A DNA stretch of 64,000 bases from Caccoplasma sp905210875 (GTDB taxonomy: Bacteria > Bacteroidota > Bacteroidia > Bacteroidales > UBA11471): the NCBI GenBank assembly GCA_963931635.1, contig OZ007034.1, positions 1,302,001-1,366,000 of the forward strand, given 5' to 3'. Every line of letters begins with the position of its first letter. Position 1 is the stretch's first letter. Below the pieces are notes generated by a model that did not search any database, was not told the DNA's origin, and saw only the letters and a list, made by a program, of their open reading frames with translations. This document shows, piece by piece, positions 34,115-44,038 of this stretch. The position numbers and the translations under genes are program-made.

Positions 34115-36780
34115 TGATGTCGACACATTCTTGCCATATATCGCTGCAAAAGACCTGCTTCTTGGCAGTACTTTTTTTCATTCTATTGTTTCCTTCGCCG
34201 CTGGCCGCTCAACTTTCCCTCTCCGGAAGTGCGCCGGTCGACACGATATACAATCCGCAAATCGACTACGGAGCCATACCTCGCAGGTATGAGATTGCCG
34301 ATATCACGGTGTCGGGAGCTACCGACAATTACGAAGACTTTGTGATTATCGGATATTCGGGCCTTTCGGTCGGCGATGAAATAGAGATTCCCGGCGATGC
34401 CATTACCGATGCCGTGAAACGCTTCTGGAAGCAGGGACTCTTTTCCGATATTGTCATCTCGGTAACCAAGATTGCGGGGAATAAGGTATGGCTCAATATC
34501 GCATTGCAGCAACGTCCCCGCATATCGCAGGTCAACTATATCGGAATCAAGAAGTCTGAAAGAGAAGAGTTGGAGCAGCGTCTCGGCCTGATAAAGGGAA
34601 ACCAGATAACCCCCAATCTCATCGACCGGGCCAAACTCCTCATCAAGCGCTATTACGACGATAAGGGCTTCAAGAATGCCGAAGTGTCTATCTACCTGAA
34701 AGATGACTTATCGAATGAAAATCAGGTGATTATCGATATAGACATCGACAAGAAGGAGAAAATCAAGGTACATAAAATCTATTTCTCCGGCAACAAGGTG
34801 TTGAGCAACCGCAAGTTGCACCGGGCCATGAAGAAAACCAGTCAGCGCAAATACCTGCCTACCCTTTTCCGTCCCAAGAAGTTTGTGCCCGAGCGCTATG
34901 CCGAAGACCTTGAACTCATCATCGGAAAATACAACGAGCTGGGTTACCGCGATGCGGTTATTCTCTCCGACAGTGTTGTGCCCTATGACGAGAAGACGGT
35001 CGACATATACATCGATCTCGAAGAGGGCGACCAATATTTTATCCGGGATATCAGCTGGGTGGGTAATACCGTTTACACCACCGACCAACTCAATCGTGTG
35101 CTGCGTCTCGAACCCGGTGATGTCTATAACCAGAAGCTCCTCAAAGAGCGTACCGAAACCGATGAAGATGCCATCTCGACCATCTATATGGACAATGGAT
35201 ATCTCTTTTTCCAGATACATGCCATAGAGAGCAATGTCGAAAACGACTCTATCGATCTTGAACTCTCCATCATGGAGGGGCCGCAAGCCACCATCAACAA
35301 GGTGACCATTACCGGTAACGACCGCCTGTACGAGCATGTCGTGCGTCGTGAGTTGCGTACCCTGCCGGGTGAGCTTTTCAATCGCTCGGAGTTGATGCGT
35401 TCGATGCGTGAAATCATGCAGTCGGGCCATTTCAACCCCGAAACGATGGATGTGAAACCCGAGCCCGACTATGAGAATGGTACCGTAGATCTTACCTATG
35501 TGCTCGAATCGAAAGCCAACGACCAGGTCGAGCTGTCGGCTGGTTGGGGACAGACCGGTATCATCGGCCGTCTAAGCCTGAAATTTACCAACTTCTCGGT
35601 CAAGAACCTCTTCAACCCCAAGACCTATAAAGGCATTATACCTCAGGGCGACGGGCAGACGCTTACCCTCAGCGTGCAGACCAATGCCCGCTACTACCAG
35701 TCTTACAGCATGTCGTTCTTCGAACCGTGGTTTGGCGGCAAACGTCCCAATTCGCTCAGCTTCTCGGTCTATTACAGTAAGTCGACGGCGTTGAGTACCT
35801 CGTTCTACAACGACAACTATTACAGCTACTACGATTACCTCTATGGTTATAATTCCAGTGCGTCGGACTATACCTATGCCATCGACCCCGATAAGTATAT
35901 CAAGTTGTTCGGTATCTCGCTCGGTCTGGGACAACGATTGACCTGGCCCGACGACTATTTCACCTTCACGGCCGACCTCAATTACCAACTGTACAAACTG
36001 AAAAACTGGGAGTACCTCTTCCGTATGCAGAACGGTACCTCGCACAGCATTACCCTGGGTCTCACCCTGGCGCGTAACTCGATAGACAATCCCTACTATA
36101 CGACTCGCGGTTCGCAGTTCTCTCTTTCGGTACAACTTACACCGCCCTATTCGCTGTTTGACCACACCGACTATGCTTCGCTCGATGCCTCGAATGCCGA
36201 AGACCAGCAGAAACTGTACCGGTGGATAGAATACCATAAATGGAAGTTTAACAGTAAATTCTACCTCCCGTTAGCCTCGTTCGGGTTCGGCGAAGACAAA
36301 ACCTATACACTGGTCATGATGGGCCGCTTCGATTTGGGAATCCTGGGTTCATACAACAAGTACAAGAAGTCGCCCTTTGAGACTTTCTATGTGGGTGGCG
36401 ACGGTATGACAGGTTCTTCTTACAACTACGCGACCGAGACCATTGCCCTCCGTGGTTATGGGAACGGCGCCCTTACCCCGTATGGACAAGAGGGTTATGC
36501 CTATGCTCGCTTGGGTGCCGAGTTGCACTTCCCCGTGCTGATGCAGGGTTCTACGATTATATATGCACTGGCCTTTGCCGAGGCAGGTAATGCGTGGACC
36601 GAGGTAAAAGATGTCAATCCCTTTAAACTCAAACGCTCGGCCGGAGTGGGTGTGCGCATCTTCCTCCCGATGATTGGTCTTATGGGTATTGACTGGGGAT
36701 ATGGCTTCGACAAAGCCTTGCCTACTTCGACGTCAAGAAGTGGCAGCCAGCTCCACTTTATCCTGGGTCAGGAGTTCTGA
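34111..36780 (+). CDS. bamA: outer membrane protein assembly factor BamA (Omp85)
   Basis: 889 aa. Signal peptide about 1-33, then five POTRA domains (about 50-480; for example ADITVSGATDNYEDFVII, HKIYFSGNKVLSNRKL, NKVTITGNDRLYEHVV), then the 16-strand barrel with loop-6 motif IALRGYGNGALTPYG and terminal strand LHFILGQEF ending in Phe. It inserts beta-barrel proteins into the outer membrane. It is coupled to uppS and followed by two periplasmic chaperones. Confidence 0.96.
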   Translation: MMMSTHSCHISLQKTCFLAVLFFILLFPSPLAAQLSLSGSAPVDTIYNPQIDYGAIPRRYEIADITVSGATDNYEDFVIIGYSGLSVGDEIEIPGDAITDAVKRFWKQGLFSDIVISVTKIAGNKVWLNIALQQRPRISQVNYIGIKKSEREELEQRLGLIKGNQITPNLIDRAKLLIKRYYDDKGFKNAEVSIYLKDDLSNENQVIIDIDIDKKEKIKVHKIYFSGNKVLSNRKLHRAMKKTSQRKYLPTLFRPKKFVPERYAEDLELIIGKYNELGYRDAVILSDSVVPYDEKTVDIYIDLEEGDQYFIRDISWVGNTVYTTDQLNRVLRLEPGDVYNQKLLKERTETDEDAISTIYMDNGYLFFQIHAIESNVENDSIDLELSIMEGPQATINKVTITGNDRLYEHVVRRELRTLPGELFNRSELMRSMREIMQSGHFNPETMDVKPEPDYENGTVDLTYVLESKANDQVELSAGWGQTGIIGRLSLKFTNFSVKNLFNPKTYKGIIPQGDGQTLTLSVQTNARYYQSYSMSFFEPWFGGKRPNSLSFSVYYSKSTALSTSFYNDNYYSYYDYLYGYNSSASDYTYAIDPDKYIKLFGISLGLGQRLTWPDDYFTFTADLNYQLYKLKNWEYLFRMQNGTSHSITLGLTLARNSIDNPYYTTRGSQFSLSVQLTPPYSLFDHTDYASLDASNAEDQQKLYRWIEYHKWKFNSKFYLPLASFGFGEDKTYTLVMMGRFDLGILGSYNKYKKSPFETFYVGGDGMTGSSYNYATETIALRGYGNGALTPYGQEGYAYARLGAELHFPVLMQGSTIIYALAFAEAGNAWTEVKDVNPFKLKRSAGVGVRIFLPMIGLMGIDWGYGFDKALPTSTSRSGSQLHFILGQEF

Positions 36781-36855
36781 TGACTGTCGGGAAACAGAAC
36801 AGGAACCTGTTCCGATTGTTTTTAAAAGAAAATGCTAACCATAAAAAGAAAAGCT

Positions 36856-37371
36856 ATGAAACGAATGATTCTTTTGTTGGCTGTCTCGGCTTTCTGTCTG
36901 GCCGGGGCCCATGCGCAGAAATTTGCTCTTATCGATATGGAGTATATTCTCAAAAACATACCGGCCTATGAAATGGCCAATGAGCAGTTGAAACAGATTT
37001 CCCTCCGTTGGGAAAAAGAGATTACCGACCAGGCTCAGAAAGTGGAAGAGATGTATAAGGAGTATCAGTCTAATGCCGTGTTCCTTACCGACGCTCAGAA
37101 ACAGCAGAAGGAAGAAGAGATACTGGAACAGGATAAAGCTACACAGGACCTGCGCCGGAAATATTTCGGCCCCGAGGGAGAATTGTTCAAGAAGCGCGAA
37201 AGTCTGATGAAACCCATACAAGACGACATCTATGAGGCCGTGAAATCGATTTCCGAAGGAAAAGGTTACCAGATGGTCATAGACCGGGCTTCGTCGGCAA
37301 ACATCATTTTTGCCTCTCCTCGTATCGACATCAGCAACGAAGTGCTGTCGAAGTTGGGTTTTTCCAAATAA
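36856..37371 (+). CDS. OmpH/Skp-family periplasmic chaperone
   Basis: 171 aa from ATG 36856; an upstream ATG at 36832 adds eight residues before the signal peptide (about 1-21, AHAQ). The body starts KFALIDMEYILKNIPAYEMA and is a long coiled coil (about 45-130), then the IMDRASSANIIFASP-like strand (VIDRASSANIIFASP). Skp trimers escort unfolded outer-membrane proteins to BamA. Tandem paralogue of the next gene. Confidence 0.93.
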   Translation: MKRMILLLAVSAFCLAGAHAQKFALIDMEYILKNIPAYEMANEQLKQISLRWEKEITDQAQKVEEMYKEYQSNAVFLTDAQKQQKEEEILEQDKATQDLRRKYFGPEGELFKKRESLMKPIQDDIYEAVKSISEGKGYQMVIDRASSANIIFASPRIDISNEVLSKLGFSK

Positions 37372-37429
37372 TTTGACTACATTTGTCGCATCGTAGAAAC
37401 AATAAAAAACTCAAAAAATAAATCATACT

Positions 37430-37936
37430 ATGATTAAAAAACTCATTATTCTTGTTTTCTTGGCTTTGCCGCTTGGCCTTGCCGCTCAAAACCTTAAATT
37501 TGGTACTGTCAACACGGTCGATGTGTTCAATCTCATGCCCGAAAAGGCTACGGCCGAGAAGCAACTCGAAGACCTCTCGAAACAATACGAAAACGAATTC
37601 ATGAAAATGCAGGAAGAGTTCACAACCAAATACAAGGATTTTGTGAACAGTCAAGATTCCATGCCCGAAAATATCAAGCAACGCCGTATGCAGGAGATTC
37701 AGGAAATACAACAACGTATCCAGAATTTCCGCGAAGTGGCTACCAGCGATTTGGAAGAGCAACAGGCAAAACTCTTGGCCCCTCTGCAAGAGAAGATTAC
37801 CAATGCCGTGAAAGCTGTTGGTCAGGAAAACGGATTTACCTTCATCTTTGATATGAGCATTCCTTCCGTACTTTATGCCGGTGGTCAAGCTATCGACGCC
37901 ACCCCGCTGGTAAAAGCCAAACTGGGATTGCAGTAA
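37430..37936 (+). CDS. second OmpH/Skp-family periplasmic chaperone
   Basis: 168 aa; signal peptide about 1-18 (GLAAQ). Opening strand LKFGTVNTVDVFNLMPEK, coiled-coil arms (about 40-125), closing FIFDMSIPSVLYAGG. Duplication of skp beside bamA is usual in Bacteroidales. 58 nt after the first copy and before murI. Confidence 0.93.
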   Translation: MIKKLIILVFLALPLGLAAQNLKFGTVNTVDVFNLMPEKATAEKQLEDLSKQYENEFMKMQEEFTTKYKDFVNSQDSMPENIKQRRMQEIQEIQQRIQNFREVATSDLEEQQAKLLAPLQEKITNAVKAVGQENGFTFIFDMSIPSVLYAGGQAIDATPLVKAKLGLQ

Positions 37937-37989
37937 AACGACCGATATTTGCGGCCGTCTAACCCGAAAAAACTTTTTCTGTGAAAGAT

Positions 37990-38835
37990 ATGCCGACTTT
38001 TATAGCAGACCACCGGCCAGGACCTATCGGAATTTTCGATTCGGGCTACGGTGGTCTCACTATTTTGGAGAAGATACGCCATCTTCTTCCCCAGTATGAT
38101 TACATCTATCTGGGCGATAATGCACGCGCTCCCTACGGAACACGCTCGTTCGAGGTGGTATATGAATTTACCCGTCAGGCCGTGCTGAAACTTTTTTCCA
38201 TGGGTTGCCGATTGGTTATTCTGGCTTGTAATACGGCTTCGGCCAAGGCCTTGCGTTCCATACAGCAGCTCGATTTGCCGGTGGTGGCTCCCGATCGTCG
38301 GGTGCTGGGCATTATCAGGCCCACGGCCGAGGTGGTAGGAAACATTACACGCACGTCGCACGTCGGCGTACTGGCTACGGTGGGAACCATACAGTCATGT
38401 TCCTATACCCTTGAAATCAAGAAACTCTTTCCCCATGTACAAGTGGTAGGTGAGGCCTGCCCCATGTGGGTGCCACTGGTCGAGAACCGAGAGTATGATA
38501 ATCCCGGTGCCGACTATTTTATTGAGAAAAACATCAAAGCGCTCATGGCGCAAGATGCTCGTATCGATACCGTTATTCTGGCCTGTACGCACTATCCGCT
38601 TCTGCTCGACAAGATACGCCGTTATTTGCCGCAAGGGGTTACTCCGTTGATACAGGGCGACATTGTCGCTGAGAGTCTCAAAGACTATCTGACGCGTCAC
38701 CCCGAGATGGAGCAACGTTGTATGCGAGGAGGTGAGTGTACCTTCTACACAACCGAGTCGCCCGAGAAGTTTGCCGTGTTGGCATCGATATTTTTACAGA
38801 AGAAAATCACGGTAACCCGTTTAACTCTTGACTGA
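37990..38835 (+). CDS. murI: glutamate racemase
   Basis: 281 aa from ATG 37990 (a GTG at 37981 is an alternative). The catalytic cysteines are in VILACNTASAKAL and VILACTHYPLLL, and the N-terminus carries IGIFDSGYGGLTIL. It supplies D-glutamate for peptidoglycan, consistent with the envelope cluster. Confidence 0.96.
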   Translation: MPTFIADHRPGPIGIFDSGYGGLTILEKIRHLLPQYDYIYLGDNARAPYGTRSFEVVYEFTRQAVLKLFSMGCRLVILACNTASAKALRSIQQLDLPVVAPDRRVLGIIRPTAEVVGNITRTSHVGVLATVGTIQSCSYTLEIKKLFPHVQVVGEACPMWVPLVENREYDNPGADYFIEKNIKALMAQDARIDTVILACTHYPLLLDKIRRYLPQGVTPLIQGDIVAESLKDYLTRHPEMEQRCMRGGECTFYTTESPEKFAVLASIFLQKKITVTRLTLD

Positions 38836-38840
38836 AAGAC

Positions 38841-39242
38841 ATGGTACAAGTGCGCATAAACAAGTATATCAGTGATACCGGCTTTTGCTCCCGTCGTGAA
38901 GCCGATAAGTTGGTCGACGACGCTCGTGTCGAAGTCAATGGCTCCGTAGCTTTGCCTGGGACAAAGGTCTCTCCGGGCGATACTGTCCGTATCGACGGTG
39001 AGGTGTTGCGCCCCAATCCCGAGTCGTTTATCGAACGCCCCAAACTTCCCAAGCCCAAGAAACGGCCGGTACGAAATACTCCCGTTGAAGAAGAGGAGGC
39101 CCCCGTGCATCGTTCTCACCGCGGTACCCGCGGCGGCCTTCGCAACCGCCTCGACAGGGAAGAGTCGCCCAAGCCTCGTAACGACAGGCCTCGCCAGTCA
39201 AAAACAAAAAAAGATGGCGGGCGGTCGCCCCACCGTCATTGA
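38841..39242 (+). CDS. stand-alone S4 RNA-binding domain protein with basic tail
   Basis: 133 aa. Residues 4-60 form an S4 domain (VRINKYISDTGFCSRREADKL then VNGSVALPGTKVSPGD) like the N-terminus of RluB/RluF pseudouridine synthases. The catalytic synthase domain is absent; instead there is a Pro/Arg/Lys-rich disordered tail (about 65-133). The S4 part and the tail share one frame with no sign of a frameshift. It lies 5 nt after murI. Probable RNA or ribosome binding protein. Confidence 0.8.
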   Translation: MVQVRINKYISDTGFCSRREADKLVDDARVEVNGSVALPGTKVSPGDTVRIDGEVLRPNPESFIERPKLPKPKKRPVRNTPVEEEEAPVHRSHRGTRGGLRNRLDREESPKPRNDRPRQSKTKKDGGRSPHRH

Positions 39243-39272
39243 TTTGTCTCTCGTAAAATAACCTTGAAAGAA

Positions 39273-39587
39273 ATGTCTCATACGCTCGAAATCGAAGAAC
39301 GCATTGTCAAAATGCTCCGTACCGTCTACGACCCCGAAATACCGGTTAATGTCTATGACCTCGGACTTATCTACAAGGTAGATGTCGACGATGATGGCCG
39401 TGTGGTCATCGATATGACCCTCACTGCTCCCAACTGTCCGGCGGCCGACTTCATCGTCGAAGATGTCAAGCAGAAAATCGAAAGTGTCGAGGGTGTCTCT
39501 TCGGCTCAAATCAATCTGGTTTTTGAACCGGAATGGAACAAGGATATGATGAGTGAAGAGGCCAAACTCGAACTTGGCTTCCTCTAA
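39273..39587 (+). CDS. MIP18/SufT-family (DUF59) iron-sulfur assembly protein
   Basis: 104 aa from ATG 39273. Conserved MLRTVYDPEIPVNVYDLGLIY and TLTAPNCPAADFI with the cysteine typical of the family, and FEPEWNKDMMS. These proteins help mature Fe-S proteins as part of, or beside, the SUF pathway. No suf gene is nearby. Confidence 0.9.
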   Translation: MSHTLEIEERIVKMLRTVYDPEIPVNVYDLGLIYKVDVDDDGRVVIDMTLTAPNCPAADFIVEDVKQKIESVEGVSSAQINLVFEPEWNKDMMSEEAKLELGFL

Positions 39588-39626
39588 GCCGTCGGTTTCC
39601 TGTCCTTTTTTCTCCACCATTGTTGC

Positions 39627-40397
39627 ATGAGAACCAATACCTATTTCATATCCGACCTGCATCTGGGTATGCGTGCCCTTTCGCCCGAACAGCGTTTGGA
39701 GCGTGAGCGTCGTGTCGTGCGCTGGCTCGACACCATCAAGGACGATGCGGCCGCACTCTATCTCTTGGGCGATATTCTCGATTACTGGTATGAATACAAG
39801 TATGTCGTGCCTCGCGGATTTACCCGTTTCTTCGGGAAAATTGCTGAACTCACCGATAGCGGGGTTGAGGTGCATTGGTTCATCGGCAACCATGATATTT
39901 GGATTTTCGACTATCTCCCTGCCGAGCTGGGGGTCATTGTGCACAAGTCGCCTTGCCTGGTGTCGCTGGGACGCTACACGGCCTATTTGGCCCACGGCGA
40001 TGGATTGGGGCGTACCCCTCTTTCGTTTCGTGTGATACGGGCTATTTTTTACAGTCGGTTTTGCCAGCTCCTTTATTCGTCCATTCACCCGCGTTGGACG
40101 GTTGCCTTTGCCCACCGATGGTCGGCTCACAGCCGCAAGCATGGCGATGACCTTCCCTATCAGGGCGAAGACAACGAGTTCCTGGTGCGTTATGCCCGGG
40201 AGTATAGTCGCGAGAATCCTTCTCCGCACATCGACTTCTTTATCTTCGGGCACCGTCATATCATGCTCGACCTGATGCTGGCGCGCGATTGTCGTGTGCT
40301 GATATTGGGCGACTGGATACAGCACTTCTCTTTTGCCCGTTTCGACGGCGAACAACTCTTGCTCGAACAGTATATCGAAGACGAGTCTGCTCTTTAA
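39627..40397 (+). CDS. lpxH: UDP-2,3-diacylglucosamine diphosphatase (LpxH-like metallophosphoesterase)
   Basis: 256 aa. Calcineurin-like motifs in order: FISDLHLG, LLGDILDYWYEYK, FIGNHDIW, LAHGDGLG, FIFGHRHIM. It makes lipid X in the lipid A pathway. waaA, another lipid A-core gene, lies 5 kb away on the other strand. A generic family phosphoesterase is possible, but length and motifs fit LpxH. Confidence 0.87.
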   Translation: MRTNTYFISDLHLGMRALSPEQRLERERRVVRWLDTIKDDAAALYLLGDILDYWYEYKYVVPRGFTRFFGKIAELTDSGVEVHWFIGNHDIWIFDYLPAELGVIVHKSPCLVSLGRYTAYLAHGDGLGRTPLSFRVIRAIFYSRFCQLLYSSIHPRWTVAFAHRWSAHSRKHGDDLPYQGEDNEFLVRYAREYSRENPSPHIDFFIFGHRHIMLDLMLARDCRVLILGDWIQHFSFARFDGEQLLLEQYIEDESAL

Positions 40398-40491
40398 GTC
40401 GTCTGTCTGTTCTCTCCCTTTCCCGACCACCCGTCACGCTGTTTGCCATCTTGTGCCGTAGGGTTTCTTTATTGCTTGTTCAAAGATACAC

Positions 40492-40529
40492 CGAGGGCGA
40501 TACTTCATGTAAACGAAGTATCGCCCTCG
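40492..40529. terminator. hairpin between convergent lpxH and esterase genes
   Basis: Perfect 15-bp stem CGAGGGCGATACTTC / GAAGTATCGCCCTCG with an 8-nt loop. No long T run follows in either direction, so termination is likely but not certain. Confidence 0.55.
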
Positions 40530-40553
40530 ACGTCGGTTTATGTCCCCGGACTG

Positions 40554-41519
40554 TTATTTCTCCTTGAAGATGCGGTCAAGAAATGTCGTCATGTGGGCTA
40601 CGGCCGTATCGAACCACGGACGGAAAAACCAGTAGGTGTGCGGCGTGTCTTCAAGAGTATGCACCTCGCTGTGAATGCCCAGTGAGTCGAGTTTTGCGGT
40701 AGCCTCGTCGCGGCCGTTGTGGAAGCGCGGTATCGAGCTGTTGATAAAGCATACCGGGGCCGATTGCCGGCCTATCCAGAAGAGGGCCGAAGCGCCTTTC
40801 CAGTTTTCGGGTTGCTCTTCGTAGGTGCCACCCAGCCAAATGGCGTCGACCGGCAGAGTCTTTCCCTTGGCCCTGGCTTCGCGGGCACGGCCCACCGACT
40901 CCTCGGTTACGAAAGAAGAGATACCGTCCATGTTGATGACGGCTCCTATTTTCCCACTTTTGTTCTGCATGCCGAGGAGCATGGCCAACTGGCCGCCGGC
41001 CGAGCAGCCCGACACGGCTATTTTCTTGCGATCGATGCCATATCGCTTGGCATTCTTGTAGACCCATTCGACGGCATCTTCGAGGTCTTCGACTCCGGCG
41101 GGGTAGAGCGCTTCGGGTATCAGTCGGTATTCGACAGGAATGGCTACATATCCGCGGGCGGCTATCTGTTGCGCCATGGGCACCTGCAATTCGGGGCTTC
41201 CCGAGTTCCACCCGCCGCCGTGAATCATCAGCAATACGGGATATTTCTTGTTGTCGTCGGGGCGATAGATGTTCATTTTCAAGGCGTGTTTACCCAATGA
41301 GTTCGATACTTTCTTGTAGGTTACGTCCTCGTAGGCACGCACACCTTGGGGTAGTGAGGCTCTCACCGGCTCGATGTAGGGGCGGTATTTGCGTTCTTTC
41401 TTGTATGTGCCGTCGAGAGTGAATGAGGTGTCGCGCGGCACACCGTCGATGATGACCGTTTGTGCGGCGACTGTTGTGGCGGCAAAAAGGCAGATGGCCG
41501 AGATTAAAGCTTTTTTCAT
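40554..41519 (-). CDS. exported alpha/beta-hydrolase (esterase/lipase-like)
   Basis: 321 aa from ATG 41519; the open frame continues upstream into a Gln-rich stretch without family features. Signal peptide about 1-20. The hydrolase domain has oxyanion motif LLMIHGGGWNSG, nucleophile elbow VSGCSAGGQLAM, and a late histidine in EDTPHTYWFF. It resembles BD-FAE-type carbohydrate esterases. Monocistronic between lpxH and ackA. Substrate not determined. Confidence 0.88.
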   Translation of the reverse strand: MKKALISAICLFAATTVAAQTVIIDGVPRDTSFTLDGTYKKERKYRPYIEPVRASLPQGVRAYEDVTYKKVSNSLGKHALKMNIYRPDDNKKYPVLLMIHGGGWNSGSPELQVPMAQQIAARGYVAIPVEYRLIPEALYPAGVEDLEDAVEWVYKNAKRYGIDRKKIAVSGCSAGGQLAMLLGMQNKSGKIGAVINMDGISSFVTEESVGRAREARAKGKTLPVDAIWLGGTYEEQPENWKGASALFWIGRQSAPVCFINSSIPRFHNGRDEATAKLDSLGIHSEVHTLEDTPHTYWFFRPWFDTAVAHMTTFLDRIFKEK

Positions 41520-41750
41520 GGTGGTAATGTTACATTGTGTCGAGACCTGTTTGTGGCGCTGTTGCTGTTGTTGCTGGAAAGGCTCTGGCTTGTGTCTCGG
41601 TGTATCTCCATATCGTTTCAAGAGCTTTCCGGGCTTTTCGGTTCACTATCTTTTTTGTGGAGACCGATTCCTGAGAAGAATGGAGGAGCATTTGCTTTTC
41701 AGAAAAAAATTATGGCGAAACAGGTCTTCGATGCGGTCTGTTGTGAGATA

Positions 41751-41788
41751 AAAAAACACCCTTGTACCGAGTGTGGTACAAGGGTGTT
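41751..41788 (-). terminator. terminator of pta-ackA
   Basis: 14-bp stem AACACCCTTGTACC / GGTACAAGGGTGTT followed on the minus strand by seven T residues, 16 nt after the ackA stop. Confidence 0.9.
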
Positions 41789-41803
41789 GCATAAAGAGGG
41801 TGA

Positions 41804-43003
41804 TTACTTCATGACGATGTTTTGGGTATCGAGTGCAATCATCAGCTCCTCGTCGGTAGGAATGACAACGACACGCACTTTCGAGGCGGGGGTAGAGAGT
41901 TCCACTTCTACGCCGTGCGATTTCTTGTTGAGTTCCTTGTCTATCTCTACACCCATGAACCCGAGTTGGTTACAAACAACTTCGCGACTGACGGCCTGGT
42001 TCTCACCAACACCGCCGGTGAAGACGATGACGTCTACACCGTTAAGTACGGCAGCATAGGCGCCGATGTATTTGGCAATGCGGTATTCATACATCGTGAG
42101 GGCCAGTTTGGCCTTTTCGTTGCCTTGGGCAATGGCGCTTTCGATTTCGCGCATGTCCGACGACACGCCCGAGATACCCAGCACGCCGCTCTTCTTGTTG
42201 ATGAGGGTCGAGAGACCTTTGTCGTCGAGACCCTCTTTCTCCTGAATGAACACGAGTGCGCCGGCGTCTACGTCGCCGCAGCGGGTCCCCATCATGAGAC
42301 CTTCAACGGGAGTGAGGCCCATTGAGGTGTCAACCGACTTGCCGTCTTTGATGGCCGTTATGGAGCCGCCGTTGCCGATGTGGCAGGTGATGATGCGTTG
42401 CTTCTCGTAGGGGAGATTCAGGAACTCACAGGCACGGCGCGATACATAGCGGTGGCTGGTGCCGTGGAAACCATAGCGGCGTATGCCGTATTTTTCGTAC
42501 AGCTCGTAGGGGAGTGCGTACATGTAGGCATATTGGGGCATGGTTTGGTGGAAGGCGGTGTCGAATACGGCAACCTGAGGTACGTTGGGGAGAATTTTTT
42601 CTACGGCGTCGATACCTTTGAGGTTGGCCGGGTTGTGCAGCGGAGCAATGTCGATGCACTCGATGATTTTCTCTTTTACGGCCTTGTCGATGAGTACCGA
42701 CTGGTTGAACTTCTCACCGCCGTGTACGACGCGGTGACCTACGGCATTAATCTCTTCGAGCGAGGAGATGCAACCGTATTCTTTGCTCACCAACGTGTCG
42801 AGTATGAACTCGATGCCGACGGTGTGTTCGGGAATCTCTTTTTCTAGAATGACCTTTTCGCCGCTGGGCAGGGTGAGTTTGAGGAAAGAGCCTTTCAAGC
42901 CGATTTTCTCGATGCCGCCTTGCGCCAGCACGGCTTTGGTGTCGGTCTCAAAGAGTTTGTATTTAATAGATGATGAACCACAGTTTAGAACAAGTACTTT
43001 CAT
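41804..43003 (-). CDS. ackA: acetate kinase
   Basis: 399 aa. VLVLNCGSSSIKYKLF at the N-terminus, HRVVHGGEKF, GFHGTSHRYVS, and IVFTGGVGENQAVSR are diagnostic. It turns acetyl phosphate and ADP into acetate and ATP, giving fermentative ATP. It lies 24 nt after pta in the same operon. Confidence 0.97.
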   Translation of the reverse strand: MKVLVLNCGSSSIKYKLFETDTKAVLAQGGIEKIGLKGSFLKLTLPSGEKVILEKEIPEHTVGIEFILDTLVSKEYGCISSLEEINAVGHRVVHGGEKFNQSVLIDKAVKEKIIECIDIAPLHNPANLKGIDAVEKILPNVPQVAVFDTAFHQTMPQYAYMYALPYELYEKYGIRRYGFHGTSHRYVSRRACEFLNLPYEKQRIITCHIGNGGSITAIKDGKSVDTSMGLTPVEGLMMGTRCGDVDAGALVFIQEKEGLDDKGLSTLINKKSGVLGISGVSSDMREIESAIAQGNEKAKLALTMYEYRIAKYIGAYAAVLNGVDVIVFTGGVGENQAVSREVVCNQLGFMGVEIDKELNKKSHGVEVELSTPASKVRVVVIPTDEELMIALDTQNIVMK

Positions 43004-43027
43004 GATTTAAAGGCTATGTGTGATGAA

Positions 43028-44038
43028 TTACTTTTTCTTCAATCCGATAGCTTGGTTGCAGGCGATAGCAATCATTTTGTAGACATCGTCGACCGAGCAG
43101 CCACGGGAGAGGTCGTTGACGGGAGCGGCCATACCTTGGAGAATCGGGCCTACGGCTTCGGCACCGGCGAGGCGTTGTACCAGTTTGTAAGCGATGTTTC
43201 CTACTTCAAGGGTGGGGAATACGAGCGCGGTAGCTCTACCGGCGATTTGGCTTCCGGGGGCTTTGCTTTGGCCTACCGAAGGAACGATGGCGGCATCGGC
43301 TTGCAACTCACCGTCGATGAGCAATGTCGGGTCAAGTTCTTTGGCCAAACGAGTGGCTTCTACAACTTTGTCGACCATTTCGTCTTTGGCGCTGCCTTTG
43401 GTCGAGAAGCTCAACATGGCGATGCGCGGTTCGTAGCCGGCGATGATACGGGCAGTTTGGCCTGTCGATACGGCAATCTGAGCCAGTTGTTCGGCTGTGG
43501 GATTAGGAGTAACGGCGCAATCGGCGAAGACCATGATACCGTTTTCTCCATATTGTTTGTTGGGGATAAACATGATGAAGGCACCCGATACGACGCTGAT
43601 GCCAGGAGCCGTTTTGATGATTTGCAGGGCCGGGCGCAATACGTTTCCGGTGGTGTTTTGGGCACCGGCTATTTCGCCGTCGGCATCGCCGCTTTTAATC
43701 ATCAGGCAGGCGAGGTACAGAGGATTCTCTACCAGGCCGGCCGCTTGTTCTTCGGTCATGCCTTTTTTCTTGCGGAGTTCAAACAGCAGGTTGGCATAAG
43801 CCTCTTTTTTCGGGTGGTTGGTCGGGTCGATAATGGTGGCCTTGTCGATGTTTTTCAAACCGTTTTTCTCGGCAAGGGCTTTGATTTCTTCGGGTTTTCC
43901 GAGAAGAATGATATGGGCTACTTCGTCGGCAATGATTTTGTCGGCGGCTTTCAAGGTGCGTTCTTCTGTCCCTTCGGGAAGAACGATGCGTTGTTTGTTC
44001 GCTTTGGCGCGAGCAACGATTTCGTCAATTAAGCTCAT
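43028..44038 (-). CDS. pta: phosphate acetyltransferase
   Basis: 336 aa, the short (class I) form without the N-terminal regulatory domain. RIVLPEGTEERTL at the start, and GDADGEIAGAQNTTGNVLRPAL and ALVFPTLEVGNIAYKLVQR in the body. It makes acetyl phosphate from acetyl-CoA for AckA. Confidence 0.97.
   Translation of the reverse strand: MSLIDEIVARAKANKQRIVLPEGTEERTLKAADKIIADEVAHIILLGKPEEIKALAEKNGLKNIDKATIIDPTNHPKKEAYANLLFELRKKKGMTEEQAAGLVENPLYLACLMIKSGDADGEIAGAQNTTGNVLRPALQIIKTAPGISVVSGAFIMFIPNKQYGENGIMVFADCAVTPNPTAEQLAQIAVSTGQTARIIAGYEPRIAMLSFSTKGSAKDEMVDKVVEATRLAKELDPTLLIDGELQADAAIVPSVGQSKAPGSQIAGRATALVFPTLEVGNIAYKLVQRLAGAEAVGPILQGMAAPVNDLSRGCSVDDVYKMIAIACNQAIGLKKK

Noticed and set aside
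38841..39242. Frameshifted pseudouridine synthase
   Set aside because: No synthase motifs were found in the other frames before the next gene, so a short S4 protein is the better reading.
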